From 1-14-2-50-31-20 sp964617555 (GTDB lineage: Bacteria > Bacteroidota > Ignavibacteria > Ignavibacteriales > Melioribacteraceae): a DNA stretch of 10,706 nucleotides. Both the position numbers and the translations under genes were made by a program. Positions within the stretch are counted from its first letter, which is position 1. The number at the start of each line of letters is the position of its first letter. Positions 1-6,962 of this stretch are shown here, in pieces. The stretch is taken from positions 1-10,706 of the forward strand of contig CAZTYP010000089.1 of assembly GCA_964617555.1 (NCBI GenBank). The letters are read 5' to 3'. A model generated the notes under the pieces. It saw only the letters and a list, made by a program, of their open reading frames with translations, ran no database searches and was not told the DNA's origin.

Positions 1-401
1 AAAAGACCATTCAAAAAGATAACCCCGCCATTATCCAGAGATTTGTTTTTATCGTTAGCGGCTGCAAAATATACTTCATAATTTCCGGATTTTAATTTTA
101 TTTCCGAATCCAAATCATATTCGCCGTCGCTTTTATTGTAATCTTCACAATTCTTACTCTGCCAAACTACTTCGCGGGTATCTGTTTTAACAATCCAAGC
201 GTAATACTCCAAATAATTATTCCATTCGCCAAAGGAAGCGGCTTCGCCTGTAATTTCTATATGTGAGTTTTGAGCAAGTGAAAATCCCCCTATTTCTACT
301 TCGCCGGGATAAACGTTTCCAATCTTTAACGAATATTGCGCATTAAGTACGGTAATTAATAGTAAAACAAAGATTATTAATAAATTCTTTTTCTTATTCA
401 T
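1..401 (-). CDS. Secreted protein of unknown function (partial, C-terminus off the left edge)
   Basis: I do not recognise this gene. It is an open frame read leftwards from ATG at 401-399 to the window edge, 133 codons with no stop. The first 22 residues look like a Sec signal peptide: a lysine-rich start (MNKKKN), a hydrophobic core (LLIIFVLLLITVL), then NAQ at the likely cleavage site, a common ending in Bacteroidota-type exported proteins. The mature part alternates short hydrophobic and polar stretches (for example YYAWIVKTDTREVVW, and later SGNYEVYFAA), which suggests a beta-sandwich rather than an enzyme fold; this is inference. It lies 68 bp downstream of the SPOR-domain gene on the same strand, so the two may be cotranscribed. 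No good Shine-Dalgarno sequence precedes the ATG. The C-terminal part, which may hold the informative domain, is outside the window. Confidence 0.7.
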   Translation of the reverse strand, partial: MNKKKNLLIIFVLLLITVLNAQYSLKIGNVYPGEVEIGGFSLAQNSHIEITGEAASFGEWNNYLEYYAWIVKTDTREVVWQSKNCEDYNKSDGEYDLDSEIKLKSGNYEVYFAAANDKNKSLDNGGVIFLNGL

Positions 402-469
402 AATTAAGCCATGTTAAAATTTGTATTTTTAGACGTAATAAAACGGAAATAGTTTTATGAGGTAAATAA

Positions 470-1411
470 TTATTTTGTTATTCGTTTAATTTGCCGTTGA
501 ATGGTTTTTGCCTTTTGTAATGAAGTAAAATAACCGACTCTTACTCTGTGCCAAATACTTCTTTTATGTTTTGGTTTTACTGAAACAATAAAGGCATTAT
601 ATCCGTGAGAAAGCAATTTGTTAAGTTCCCTTTCGGCATAAGCACGGGTTTTCCATGAGGAAACTTGCACACAATACAAGTTTCCGTCTGTAAAAATTGC
701 ATTTTTTAGTCCCCTTTCTTCAGCAATGTTGTAACTCTCTGAAGTATCTTTTTTCGCATTAGGCTCAGGATAAGTTTTTTCTTGAGTATTCGTTTTTTTT
801 ACTGATTCCGTAGTCTTCTCAATTGTATAAGTTTCGAGAGCAGGAATTTCATTTTCGGCAATATTTTTTTTGTCAGCATCTTCCAATGTATCAACTTTTA
901 TAGGGGGCGGAGCAAAATCTTTTGGAATTGTTGATTTTATATTCTTCTTTTTTGTTCGGGAATTCGAGGAAGAAAATTTTCCGATTATTAAATAAGAAAT
1001 TACTTCGTTGAAAATATTTTGTACGTTTGCATCAGTTGAAACATGTTTTTTAAATGGAGAAGGCCCCGAAGCGAACCCCGAAGAACTTGATGCTCTGTTA
1101 ACAATTCCCCCTCGTTTATCGTAATATATTTTCCCTATTTCAACATAACGTCTTTTAACCTTATCAAAAAGATAATGCGTTTTTATTGCCGAGACTTTTC
1201 CTATAGCATTAACGTATTTCGGAGTTCTAAATTTTTCAACGGCCCAAACAGAAACATCCGTTCCGTAACTAACCACCTTGGAAGAATCCACAAATATTTC
1301 AAGGGAATCATCTGATACGATTTTTCTCCAGTTTTTATCCAGATTTTGAGAAAATAACGAAACGCCTAAAATAAAATAAATGAATAAAACTATTTTCGCA
1401 TTCTTTTTCAT
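470..1411 (-). CDS. Exported protein with adhesin-E-like N-terminal region and C-terminal SPOR domain
   Basis: A 313-residue protein with a signal peptide at residues 1-21 (hydrophobic core IVLFIYFILGVSLF, then SQ). Residues about 27-145 begin WRKIVSDDSLEIFVDSSKV and continue with VSVWAVEKF and a KIYYDKRGGIV segment. This resembles the surface-adhesin-E-like fold (tryptophan start, 'D.s.i...g..v.vW' pattern, then a strand ending in a Y.-.G.v element), but the match is by eye and weak. Residues about 148-242 are a Lys/Thr/Glu-rich, probably disordered linker. Residues about 243-311 are a SPOR domain: LYCVQVSSW, then alternating A/L helix positions, then WHRVRVGYF. SPOR domains bind denuded glycan strands of peptidoglycan, often at division sites. 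The likely role is in the periplasm or outer membrane, linking an N-terminal ligand-binding module to the cell wall. The ATG at 1411-1409 is the only start that keeps the signal peptide; the ribosome binding site is weak. Confidence 0.85.
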   Translation of the reverse strand: MKKNAKIVLFIYFILGVSLFSQNLDKNWRKIVSDDSLEIFVDSSKVVSYGTDVSVWAVEKFRTPKYVNAIGKVSAIKTHYLFDKVKRRYVEIGKIYYDKRGGIVNRASSSSGFASGPSPFKKHVSTDANVQNIFNEVISYLIIGKFSSSNSRTKKKNIKSTIPKDFAPPPIKVDTLEDADKKNIAENEIPALETYTIEKTTESVKKTNTQEKTYPEPNAKKDTSESYNIAEERGLKNAIFTDGNLYCVQVSSWKTRAYAERELNKLLSHGYNAFIVSVKPKHKRSIWHRVRVGYFTSLQKAKTIQRQIKRITK

Positions 1412-1758
1412 TCGGAAACTTCTATTATTTACTAATATAATTTAATTATTGGTTCAATAAATTCCCAATTGTAATTTACTTAATGGTTAATACTTTCCAA
1501 AACAAACTATAATTATTTAAAAAACTTTATTATTATAAATAATTTAGTAATAAATTATTTAAAAATATTTTTATCATTTTTTTTTAATATATAAAAAAGC
1601 AGTATAAAATTTTGAAATTTAACTTATTAGTTTTATTTTAATAACATAAATTGTTCTTCTCTTATATTGTGCTGTGTTTTTACTCCACTTAATATTTTCG
1701 GCATCCGCCTTAAATTTTTTTTGATCACCTTTATTTATTAATAAATTAGGAGTAGTTT
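1412..1758. other. AT-rich divergent intergenic region
   Basis: These 347 bases separate the minus-strand SPOR gene from the plus-strand GlmU-like gene, so they should hold promoters for both. I see no open reading frame of note. The stretch about 1500-1640 is almost pure A/T and contains an A/T-only inverted repeat (1536-1545 with 1552-1561, 10 bp, 6-base spacer). In such composition that repeat may be chance. For the plus gene, TATTTTCG at 1693-1700 matches 7 of 8 positions of the Bacteroidota -7 consensus TAnnTTTG, but no well-spaced TTTG -33 element precedes it. For the minus gene, TTGGGA and TTAAAT can be placed 17 bases apart, a weak sigma-70-like pair. No assignment is secure. The clearest element is the AGGAG ribosome binding site at 1748-1752, six bases before the GlmU-like ATG. 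Confidence 0.6.
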
Positions 1759-3024
1759 ATGAGCAATTCAATATGCATTTTTGAAGATAGCGGATATTCC
1801 AATCTGTTACCTTTGGTCTATTTCAGACCTCCGTGCGATTTATTAAACGGCATACTTACCTTACGAGAAAAAATAACCCACTATATTCCTTCAGATTCAG
1901 TTACGGTTCATACAAGAAAATATCTTGAAAAATTCGTTCAAAAAGAAAATCCGGATATTCATGTAAACAAATTGGATGATAATTCCGAAAGTTGCCTTTT
2001 TATTAATGGAAGAGTTGTTGCAGATAAAACTTTGGCCGAAATTCTTATATCATCTCCCGATAACACTTTATTTGTTTCCGGTGACGATGTTGTTGCGGCA
2101 AAAGTAAGCGGCGAAAATTTGGTAAAATTTAAAAACGGATTACCGGAATTATTTTCTGTTGCCGATTTTGATAATTTGAACAAAAAAGAGGTTGAGGCGG
2201 TTGTTGTTGCTTATCCGTGGAATTTGGTTTTAAGAAACGGAGAAGAGATAACAAAAGATTTTGAAGAATTGGTGGATAGAAATTCCGAAATGATTAACGG
2301 GAAAATATACGATAACGTAACTTTTGTAAATAAAGAGAATATATATATTGCTGAAGGTGCTAAAATTAAACCTGGTGCGGTTTTAGATGCTGAAGAAGGA
2401 CCTATATATATTGCAAAAGGAGCTACCGTAATGGCTAATGCCGTTATTGAAGGTCCGTGCTATGTTGGTGAAAAATCCAAAATTAAAATTCTTGCTAAAA
2501 TTTATGAAGGTACAAGTATTGGTCCCGTTTGTAAAGTTGGTGGCGAAGTTGAAGAATCTATTATTCATTCTTATTCCAATAAACAACACGACGGTTTCCT
2601 CGGCCATGCTTATCTCGGTCAATGGGTAAATCTTGGTGCAGATACCAATAATAGCGATTTGAAAAACAATTACGGCAATGTAAAAGTGATAATTAATGAT
2701 GGAGAACCGATTGACAGTGGTTCTTTATTTGTCGGTTTAACTATGGGCGACCATTCCAAAACATCGATTAATACAATGATTAACACCGGTACGGTTGTTG
2801 GCGTTTCCACAAATATTTTTGGTAACGGGTTCCCCGATAAATATGTTCCATCTTTCGGATGGGGCGGCTCAGATTCCATGACAACTTACAATATAGAAAA
2901 GAGTATGAGTGTTGCCAAAAAGGTTATGGCTCGCCGCGATAAATCTTTTACAGAAGTTGAAGAAGAAGTTTTCCGTAAAGTTTACGAATTAACTCAACCG
3001 GAAAGAGATAAACGAAATATGTAA
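1759..3024 (+). CDS. Alternative GlmU-like bifunctional sugar nucleotidyltransferase/acetyltransferase
   Basis: A 421-residue protein of the GlmU-like family found in Bacteroidota and relatives, predicted to make UDP-N-acetylglucosamine from glucosamine-1-phosphate in place of classical GlmU. The N-terminal domain (about 1-180) opens FEDSGYSNLLPLVYFRPP followed by DLLNGILTLREKI (27-39), the family's characteristic start. It lacks the usual LAAGxGTRM nucleotidyltransferase loop. Residues about 185-370 form a left-handed beta-helix of hexapeptide repeats (for example IYIAEGAKI, IYIAKGATV, CYVGEKSKI). Aligned by eye with E. coli GlmU, H277 matches the catalytic His363, F280 sits at Tyr366 and N291 (VNLGAD) at Asn377, so the acetyltransferase centre looks plausible. 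A charged helical tail follows. The start is fixed by AGGAG six bases upstream. NagB follows after 32 bp with a near-identical ribosome binding site, indicating an amino-sugar operon. The product is cytoplasmic; the exact sugar substrate is inferred. Confidence 0.88.
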   Translation: MSNSICIFEDSGYSNLLPLVYFRPPCDLLNGILTLREKITHYIPSDSVTVHTRKYLEKFVQKENPDIHVNKLDDNSESCLFINGRVVADKTLAEILISSPDNTLFVSGDDVVAAKVSGENLVKFKNGLPELFSVADFDNLNKKEVEAVVVAYPWNLVLRNGEEITKDFEELVDRNSEMINGKIYDNVTFVNKENIYIAEGAKIKPGAVLDAEEGPIYIAKGATVMANAVIEGPCYVGEKSKIKILAKIYEGTSIGPVCKVGGEVEESIIHSYSNKQHDGFLGHAYLGQWVNLGADTNNSDLKNNYGNVKVIINDGEPIDSGSLFVGLTMGDHSKTSINTMINTGTVVGVSTNIFGNGFPDKYVPSFGWGGSDSMTTYNIEKSMSVAKKVMARRDKSFTEVEEEVFRKVYELTQPERDKRNM

Positions 3025-3056
3025 ATAATCCCTCACAAATAAAATAGGAGTAAAAA

Positions 3057-3869
3057 ATGAGACTGATTATTCAACCCGATTACGACAAAGTTTCCAAATG
3101 GGCTGCAAACTATGTAGCAAAAAAAATATTATCTTTTAAACCAACTGCAAAAAAACCCTTTGTTTTAGGATTGCCTACCGGCTCCTCCCCTCTCGGAATG
3201 TACAGAGAGTTAATTAAACTTAATAAAAAAGGTGTGGTATCATTCAAAAATGTTGTTACATTTAACATGGATGAATATGTCGGGATTCCCAAAGACCATC
3301 CGGAAAGTTATCATTCGTTTATGTGGAACAATTTCTTCAGCCATATAGATATATTGAAAAAGAATGTGAATATTCTTAACGGAAACGCAAAAGACCTTGA
3401 AAAAGAATGTATTAATTATGAAAAGAAAATAAAGAAATACGGCAAAATTCACCTTTTTGTCGGTGGAATTGGACCTGACGGGCATATTGCTTTTAACGAA
3501 CCGGGTTCTTCTCTTTCCTCCAGAACACGCGTTAAAACTTTAACTCAAGATACAATTATTGCTAACTCCCGTTTCTTTGATAACGATGTTAATCAAGTTC
3601 CTAAAACCGCTTTAACCGTTGGCGTTGGAACAGTTTTAGATTCCGAAGAAGTGCTTATTATTATTAACGGGCACAATAAAGCAAGAGCATTGCAGAAAGT
3701 TGTTGAAGAAGGCGTAAATCATATGTGGACGGTTAGTGCTTTGCAATTACATCCAAAAGGAATAATTGTTTGCGACGATGCGGCCACATACGAAATAAAA
3801 GTCGGAACGGCAGAATATTTCAAAGACATTGAAGCTGCCAATTTAGACCCCAAAACTATACTCGCCTAA
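3057..3869 (+). CDS. nagB: Glucosamine-6-phosphate deaminase
   Basis: A 270-residue cytoplasmic enzyme interconverting glucosamine-6-phosphate and fructose-6-phosphate plus ammonia. It is close to E. coli NagB along its whole length and keeps the same residue numbering. The sugar-phosphate loop is LGLPTGSSP (38-46). The catalytic residues match E. coli: D72 (NMDEYVG), D141 and H143 (GPDGHIAFNEP) and E148. The residues that bind the allosteric activator GlcNAc-6-phosphate in the E. coli enzyme also appear conserved: S151, R158, K160 and Y254. The enzyme may therefore be allosteric, unlike the shorter NagB forms of some Gram-positives. AGGAG at 3046-3050 lies six bases before the ATG. Downstream of the GlmU-like gene it probably shares that gene's transcript; a palindrome follows its stop codon. 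It could feed or drain the UDP-GlcNAc pathway, and which way cannot be read from the sequence. Confidence 0.96.
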   Translation: MRLIIQPDYDKVSKWAANYVAKKILSFKPTAKKPFVLGLPTGSSPLGMYRELIKLNKKGVVSFKNVVTFNMDEYVGIPKDHPESYHSFMWNNFFSHIDILKKNVNILNGNAKDLEKECINYEKKIKKYGKIHLFVGGIGPDGHIAFNEPGSSLSSRTRVKTLTQDTIIANSRFFDNDVNQVPKTALTVGVGTVLDSEEVLIIINGHNKARALQKVVEEGVNHMWTVSALQLHPKGIIVCDDAATYEIKVGTAEYFKDIEAANLDPKTILA

Positions 3870-3888
3870 AATCTCACTTTATTTTTAT

Positions 3889-3923
3889 AAGATATAGCAT
3901 TTATTATATAAATGCTATATCTT
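3889..3923. terminator. Perfect 15-bp inverted repeat after nagB (terminator or operator)
   Basis: AAGATATAGCATTTA (3889-3903) is followed by a 5-base loop, TTATA, and its exact reverse complement (3909-3923). The sequence then runs TATATATTGTTT on the plus strand, which is T-rich but not a clean T tract. It begins 19 bases after the nagB stop codon and ends 27 bases before the CBS gene's ribosome binding site. It may act as a weak, A/T-rich intrinsic terminator for the amino-sugar operon. Alternatively it may be an operator, since a long perfect palindrome just upstream of a small gene also fits dimeric regulator binding. The stem holds few G:C pairs, which makes strong termination doubtful. 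Confidence 0.5.
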
Positions 3924-3950
3924 TATATATTGTTTCCCGCTTCATTTATC

Positions 3951-3957
3951 AAGGAGG
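3951..3957 (+). promoter_or_regulatory. Strong ribosome binding site fixing the CBS gene start
   Basis: AAGGAGG lies five bases before ATG at 3963 and is the best Shine-Dalgarno match in the window. It supports 3963 as the start. The in-frame ATG at 3912 lies inside the right arm of the inverted repeat and would add 17 hydrophobic residues that do not belong to a CBS domain. Confidence 0.85.
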
Positions 3958-3962
3958 AAAAT

Positions 3963-4427
3963 ATGTACACAGCAGAAGATATATTAAACGAAAAAACACA
4001 CGATATTATTTATACTTCCCCCGATTCTACAGTGGCTGATGCATTAAAAATAATGTTGGAAAATAACATTGGTGCAATAGCAGTTAAAGATGACGAAAAA
4101 TTCGTGGGAATATGGACGGAAAGGGATTTGATGCGTAATGTTGTTACGGAAGGATTTTTCTCGAAAACCTCCAAAATTAAAGATTATATGTCAACAGAAC
4201 TTAAAACGGCACAACATAATGATTCTCTTTTCCTTTTGGAAGATAAAATGCTCGGAAAAAGAATAAGGCATTTATTTATTGAAAAAGAGGGGGAAATTAT
4301 TGGTATTATTTCCACCGGAGATATTATAAAAGCAATTATGAATGAAAAAACCAAAGAATTAGAAGAACTTAATGCAATTGTTAATTTTGACTATTACGAA
4401 AATTGGAAATTTAAAAAGAAAAAATAA
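3963..4427 (+). CDS. Small tandem-CBS-domain protein
   Basis: A 154-residue soluble protein made almost entirely of two CBS motifs: CBS1 at about residues 8-64 (ending GIWTERDLMRNV) and CBS2 at about 74-127 (RHLFIEKEGEIIGIISTGDIIKAI). A short charged tail ends in KKKK. Such paired CBS domains (a Bateman module) usually bind adenosine nucleotides or S-adenosylmethionine and act as energy or ligand sensors for a partner. No enzymatic domain is attached, so a partner protein is expected but is not identified here. The start at 3963 rather than 3912 rests on the AAGGAGG site. Hairpins lie on both sides (3889-3923 and 4438-4461), so the gene may be its own transcription unit or a regulated middle gene between nagB and the TraB-family gene. 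Confidence 0.9.
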   Translation: MYTAEDILNEKTHDIIYTSPDSTVADALKIMLENNIGAIAVKDDEKFVGIWTERDLMRNVVTEGFFSKTSKIKDYMSTELKTAQHNDSLFLLEDKMLGKRIRHLFIEKEGEIIGIISTGDIIKAIMNEKTKELEELNAIVNFDYYENWKFKKKK

Positions 4428-4437
4428 ATTAGTTATC

Positions 4438-4461
4438 ATGCTCCGCTTGTAATCGGAGCAT
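4438..4461. terminator. GC-rich hairpin between the CBS gene and the TraB-family gene
   Basis: ATGCTCCG (4438-4445), an 8-base loop CTTGTAAT, then CGGAGCAT (4454-4461) form a perfect 8-bp stem 11 bases after the CBS stop codon. GTTAT before the left arm and ATAAC overlapping the right arm allow an alternative extended pairing with a bulge. No T tract follows (AACAGATAATGGG), so classical rho-independent termination is unlikely. It could be an mRNA stabiliser, a processing site, or a structure affecting translation of the downstream gene, whose ATG is 20 bases away. Confidence 0.4.
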
Positions 4462-4480
4462 AACAGATAATGGGTAGTAA

Positions 4481-5674
4481 ATGGAAAACACACCTCAACT
4501 GCAAAAAAAATATTCGCAGGATGTACATCACATTATAATTAATAATAAAGAATTTTACATTATCGGTACGGCACATATTTCACAAAACTCTGCAGATTTG
4601 GTTCGCAAAGTAATAACAGAAGAAAAACCGGATGTTGTTTGTGTGGAACTGGATAAACAACGCTATAAAGCGTTATCTGAGAAAAAGCGCTGGGAAGAAT
4701 TAGACTTAAAGCAGCTTATCAAAGAAAAGCAGTTAAGCACTTTAATTATAAATATTTTACTGGCATCATATCAGAAAAAACTTGGCAAAAAACTTGGAGT
4801 AAATCCAGGAGTTGAATTGTTAGAAGCAACAAAAGTTGCAAAAGAATTAGATATTCCTATTGAACTTGTTGATAGAGATGTAAGAATTACCTTAAAACGA
4901 GCATGGAATTCAATGGGATTTTGGCAAAAAATAAAACTTATGACCGTCGGTTTAGCTTCAGTTTTTGAAGAAGAAGAAATAAATGAAGAAAAATTAGCCG
5001 AATTAAAAGAAAAAGATGTTTTGAATGAAATGATGTCGGAAATGGGTGAACAAATGCCTGTTTTAAAACGTGTTTTAATTGATGAACGAGATTCTTATTT
5101 AATGCAAAAGATAAAAACCAGTAACGGAAGTAAGATTGTTGCGGTTGTGGGAGCAGGACATGTTAACGGAATTATAAAAGCATTAAAAGAAGAGCGTGAA
5201 CAAAATCTTGCTGAAATAGAAGTTATTCCCCCTTCTTCCAATTTATTTAAAATTTTAGGCTATGGTGTTCCGGCAGTAATTATTGCTTCGCTTTTTTACA
5301 TCGGTTTTACAAAGGGAGCAGCAGTAGCCGGAAATAATTTGTTTTTCTGGATCTTGGCAAACGGAATTCCTGCCGCGTTGGGAACCATTGTCGCATTGGC
5401 ACACCCTATAACAATAATTTCGGCATTTTTAGCTGCTCCGGTAACATCGTTAACACCCATAATAGGTGCAGGTTATGTTACGGCATTTGTTCAGGCTTAT
5501 TATCAACCCCCGAAAGTAAAAGAGTTTGAGACCGTAACCGAAGATGTTACTTCTTTTAAAATGTGGTGGAAAAACAGATTACTTAAAATTTTACTTGTTT
5601 TTATTTTGAGCGGACTTGGAAGTGCGTTTGGAACTTATGTAGGAGCTTATAAAATTATCGGCAATTTATTTTAG
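4481..5674 (+). CDS. TraB/PrgY-family membrane protein
   Basis: A 397-residue protein of the TraB/PrgY family. PrgY lowers extracellular peptide pheromone activity in Enterococcus, and the fold is related to the TIKI/ChaN-like superfamily, which includes proteases. The soluble N-terminal domain (about 15-250) has the family motifs: IIGTAHIS (27-34), VELDKQRY with E56 and R61, a DERD segment (201-204) and VVGAGHVNGI (222-231). The C-terminal part (about 257-390) is membrane-embedded. Hydrophobic segments lie at about 257-276, 285-307, 309-338 and 367-390, with the family-typical HPITIISAFLAAPVTSLTPI and a GAGYVTAF stretch. The pheromone role should not be assumed: the family is widespread in bacteria and archaea without conjugative plasmids. 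The ribosome binding site is weak (GGGTAG). The stop is TAG, and the minus-strand neighbour ends only 7 bp away. Confidence 0.92.
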   Translation: MENTPQLQKKYSQDVHHIIINNKEFYIIGTAHISQNSADLVRKVITEEKPDVVCVELDKQRYKALSEKKRWEELDLKQLIKEKQLSTLIINILLASYQKKLGKKLGVNPGVELLEATKVAKELDIPIELVDRDVRITLKRAWNSMGFWQKIKLMTVGLASVFEEEEINEEKLAELKEKDVLNEMMSEMGEQMPVLKRVLIDERDSYLMQKIKTSNGSKIVAVVGAGHVNGIIKALKEEREQNLAEIEVIPPSSNLFKILGYGVPAVIIASLFYIGFTKGAAVAGNNLFFWILANGIPAALGTIVALAHPITIISAFLAAPVTSLTPIIGAGYVTAFVQAYYQPPKVKEFETVTEDVTSFKMWWKNRLLKILLVFILSGLGSAFGTYVGAYKIIGNLF

Positions 5675-5681
5675 AAATTAT

Positions 5682-6896
5682 TTAATTTTTCGGTTGAATT
5701 ATCGGGAAAATAATTTTAACAGTTGCTCGGACGGGCTTTCCGGCTGATAAACCGGGTTCAAATTTTGTTTCTAAAATTGCAACTTCAACCGCAACACCGC
5801 TGCCGTATCCCAAATCTTTAACCACTTTTGTATCTCGTACATTTCCGTATTTATCAACAACTGCATTGACAACTACATTGCCTTCAAGATGTTTTCGTTT
5901 TATTATTGACGGCAGAACAAAATTATCCATTATTCCTTTTATTCCGTCTTTTGGTTTAGGACAAACATCAACATTGCATGAGAAATTTTTAATAACAATT
6001 GTTGCTTGCTCCGTTTTATAGACGGATTTTTTCTTCTTTTCTGCAATCTTTTCTGTTTTTTGATGAATTTCATTATTTGCATGTGCAATTGTTGCCGGTT
6101 TATTTTTCCCTTTAGTAGCTTCGGTAGGCGTTGCATACAAAATTTTTCCGTTTAACATGAAAGGTATTTTAAAAAGTACTTTACTGGCTACTTGCTTACC
6201 GTCTTTTTCCGCCGGTAAAAATCGCGATGCTTTAATTGCCTCTATTGCAGCTTCTTTTGTCCCCAATCCTAAATCTTCAATTACATCAATATTCCGAACT
6301 ATTCCCAAGGAATCTACCGAAACAATAACTTTCACAAATCCTTCCACTCCATATAATTTTGCATGTTTCGGGAAAACCAAATGTTTGAGTATTTCATTCA
6401 TTCCGCCTGCAGGTTTTGGACAAATATCTGCCCCTTCGCATAAAAATAAATCGTTGTTTTTTTTGATTCTGTCTTGAGTGTTGGCATATTTATATGCTTC
6501 GAGCGGAGCTATGTAATTAGGGTCGTAATCAATATCAACACGTTTTAGCAATTCACCTTTTTCGTAGCTTAGAACGGATTGTAACGCACCGTTTTCGTAA
6601 TAATATTTGGTAATTCCGTCTCTTACACCGTATTTTACCGATATTTCACTTTTCATCAATCCGGTATCGTAAAATTCCTTAATCAATCCGTTCAATTTTC
6701 CGTTACTATATGTTTTTTCGGTTTTTAGATTCCCATTTTGATAGTACCAATAACTTGTTCCTTCAAGAATATCACCGGCATAATATAGAACTCCTTCTAT
6801 TTCCCCTGTTGAATAATAGGTATATACAAATCCGGTTTGAGAAAACAATACCGAAGTTGTTAAAAAAAATAAAATGGAAAGTCTTTTGAAATTCAT
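5682..6896 (-). CDS. Periplasmic MORN_2-repeat protein with two TonB C-terminal domains
   Basis: A 404-residue exported protein. Residues 1-20 are a signal peptide ending LFSQ, with no TonB-type inner-membrane anchor and proline-rich spacer. Residues about 25-118 carry four MORN_2-like repeats (YYSTGEIEG, YYQNGNLKTE, FYDTGLMKSE, YYYENGALQS, spaced 23-24 residues). Two TonB C-terminal domains follow, at about 166-248 and 318-400. Both show the pattern 'P..a....eG.V.v...VD..G.vr...V..dLG.G...a...a....rF.P....GK.v' and differ in detail. Each is preceded by a cysteine pair and CPKP: C153/C159 and C307/C312. A Lys/Thr-rich linker (about 255-300) separates them. TonB_C modules bind TonB-box or peptidoglycan-associated partners in the periplasm; without an anchor this is probably not a classical energy transducer. 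It lies 66 bp downstream of the M50B gene and may have its own promoter in that gap. Confidence 0.87.
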   Translation of the reverse strand: MNFKRLSILFFLTTSVLFSQTGFVYTYYSTGEIEGVLYYAGDILEGTSYWYYQNGNLKTEKTYSNGKLNGLIKEFYDTGLMKSEISVKYGVRDGITKYYYENGALQSVLSYEKGELLKRVDIDYDPNYIAPLEAYKYANTQDRIKKNNDLFLCEGADICPKPAGGMNEILKHLVFPKHAKLYGVEGFVKVIVSVDSLGIVRNIDVIEDLGLGTKEAAIEAIKASRFLPAEKDGKQVASKVLFKIPFMLNGKILYATPTEATKGKNKPATIAHANNEIHQKTEKIAEKKKKSVYKTEQATIVIKNFSCNVDVCPKPKDGIKGIMDNFVLPSIIKRKHLEGNVVVNAVVDKYGNVRDTKVVKDLGYGSGVAVEVAILETKFEPGLSAGKPVRATVKIIFPIIQPKN

Positions 6897-6962
6897 ACGG
6901 TTTTATCTTATAAAATTTAATTATAAATGTAAATATACTGTAAAATTGTCAATTATGGTTTG

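Noticed and set aside
1536..1561. Inverted repeat TAAATAATTT / AAATTATTTA in the divergent intergenic region as an operator.
   Set aside because: It is A/T only and sits in nearly pure A/T sequence, where such repeats arise easily by chance; noted only within the intergenic entry.
3912..3962. Upstream ATG at 3912 adding 17 residues to the CBS protein.
   Set aside because: It lies inside an inverted repeat arm, has no ribosome binding site, and the added residues are outside the CBS fold; ATG 3963 has AAGGAGG at ideal spacing.
4440..4460. The loop CTTGTAAT in the hairpin after the CBS gene resembles the anticodon loop of tRNA-Thr (UGU).
   Set aside because: The loop has 8 instead of 7 bases when the stem is paired, and there are no acceptor, D or T arms (no GTTCGA-like motif) nearby.
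4481..5674. TraB/PrgY homology as evidence of a plasmid or pheromone-controlled conjugation system.
   Set aside because: The family is widespread on chromosomes, and no conjugation, replication or mobilisation genes are present.
6920..6952. Sigma-70 promoter (TTGACA and TATAAT on the minus strand) for the MORN_2/TonB_C gene.
   Set aside because: The 21-base spacing is too long for a standard promoter, so it is not listed as a feature.
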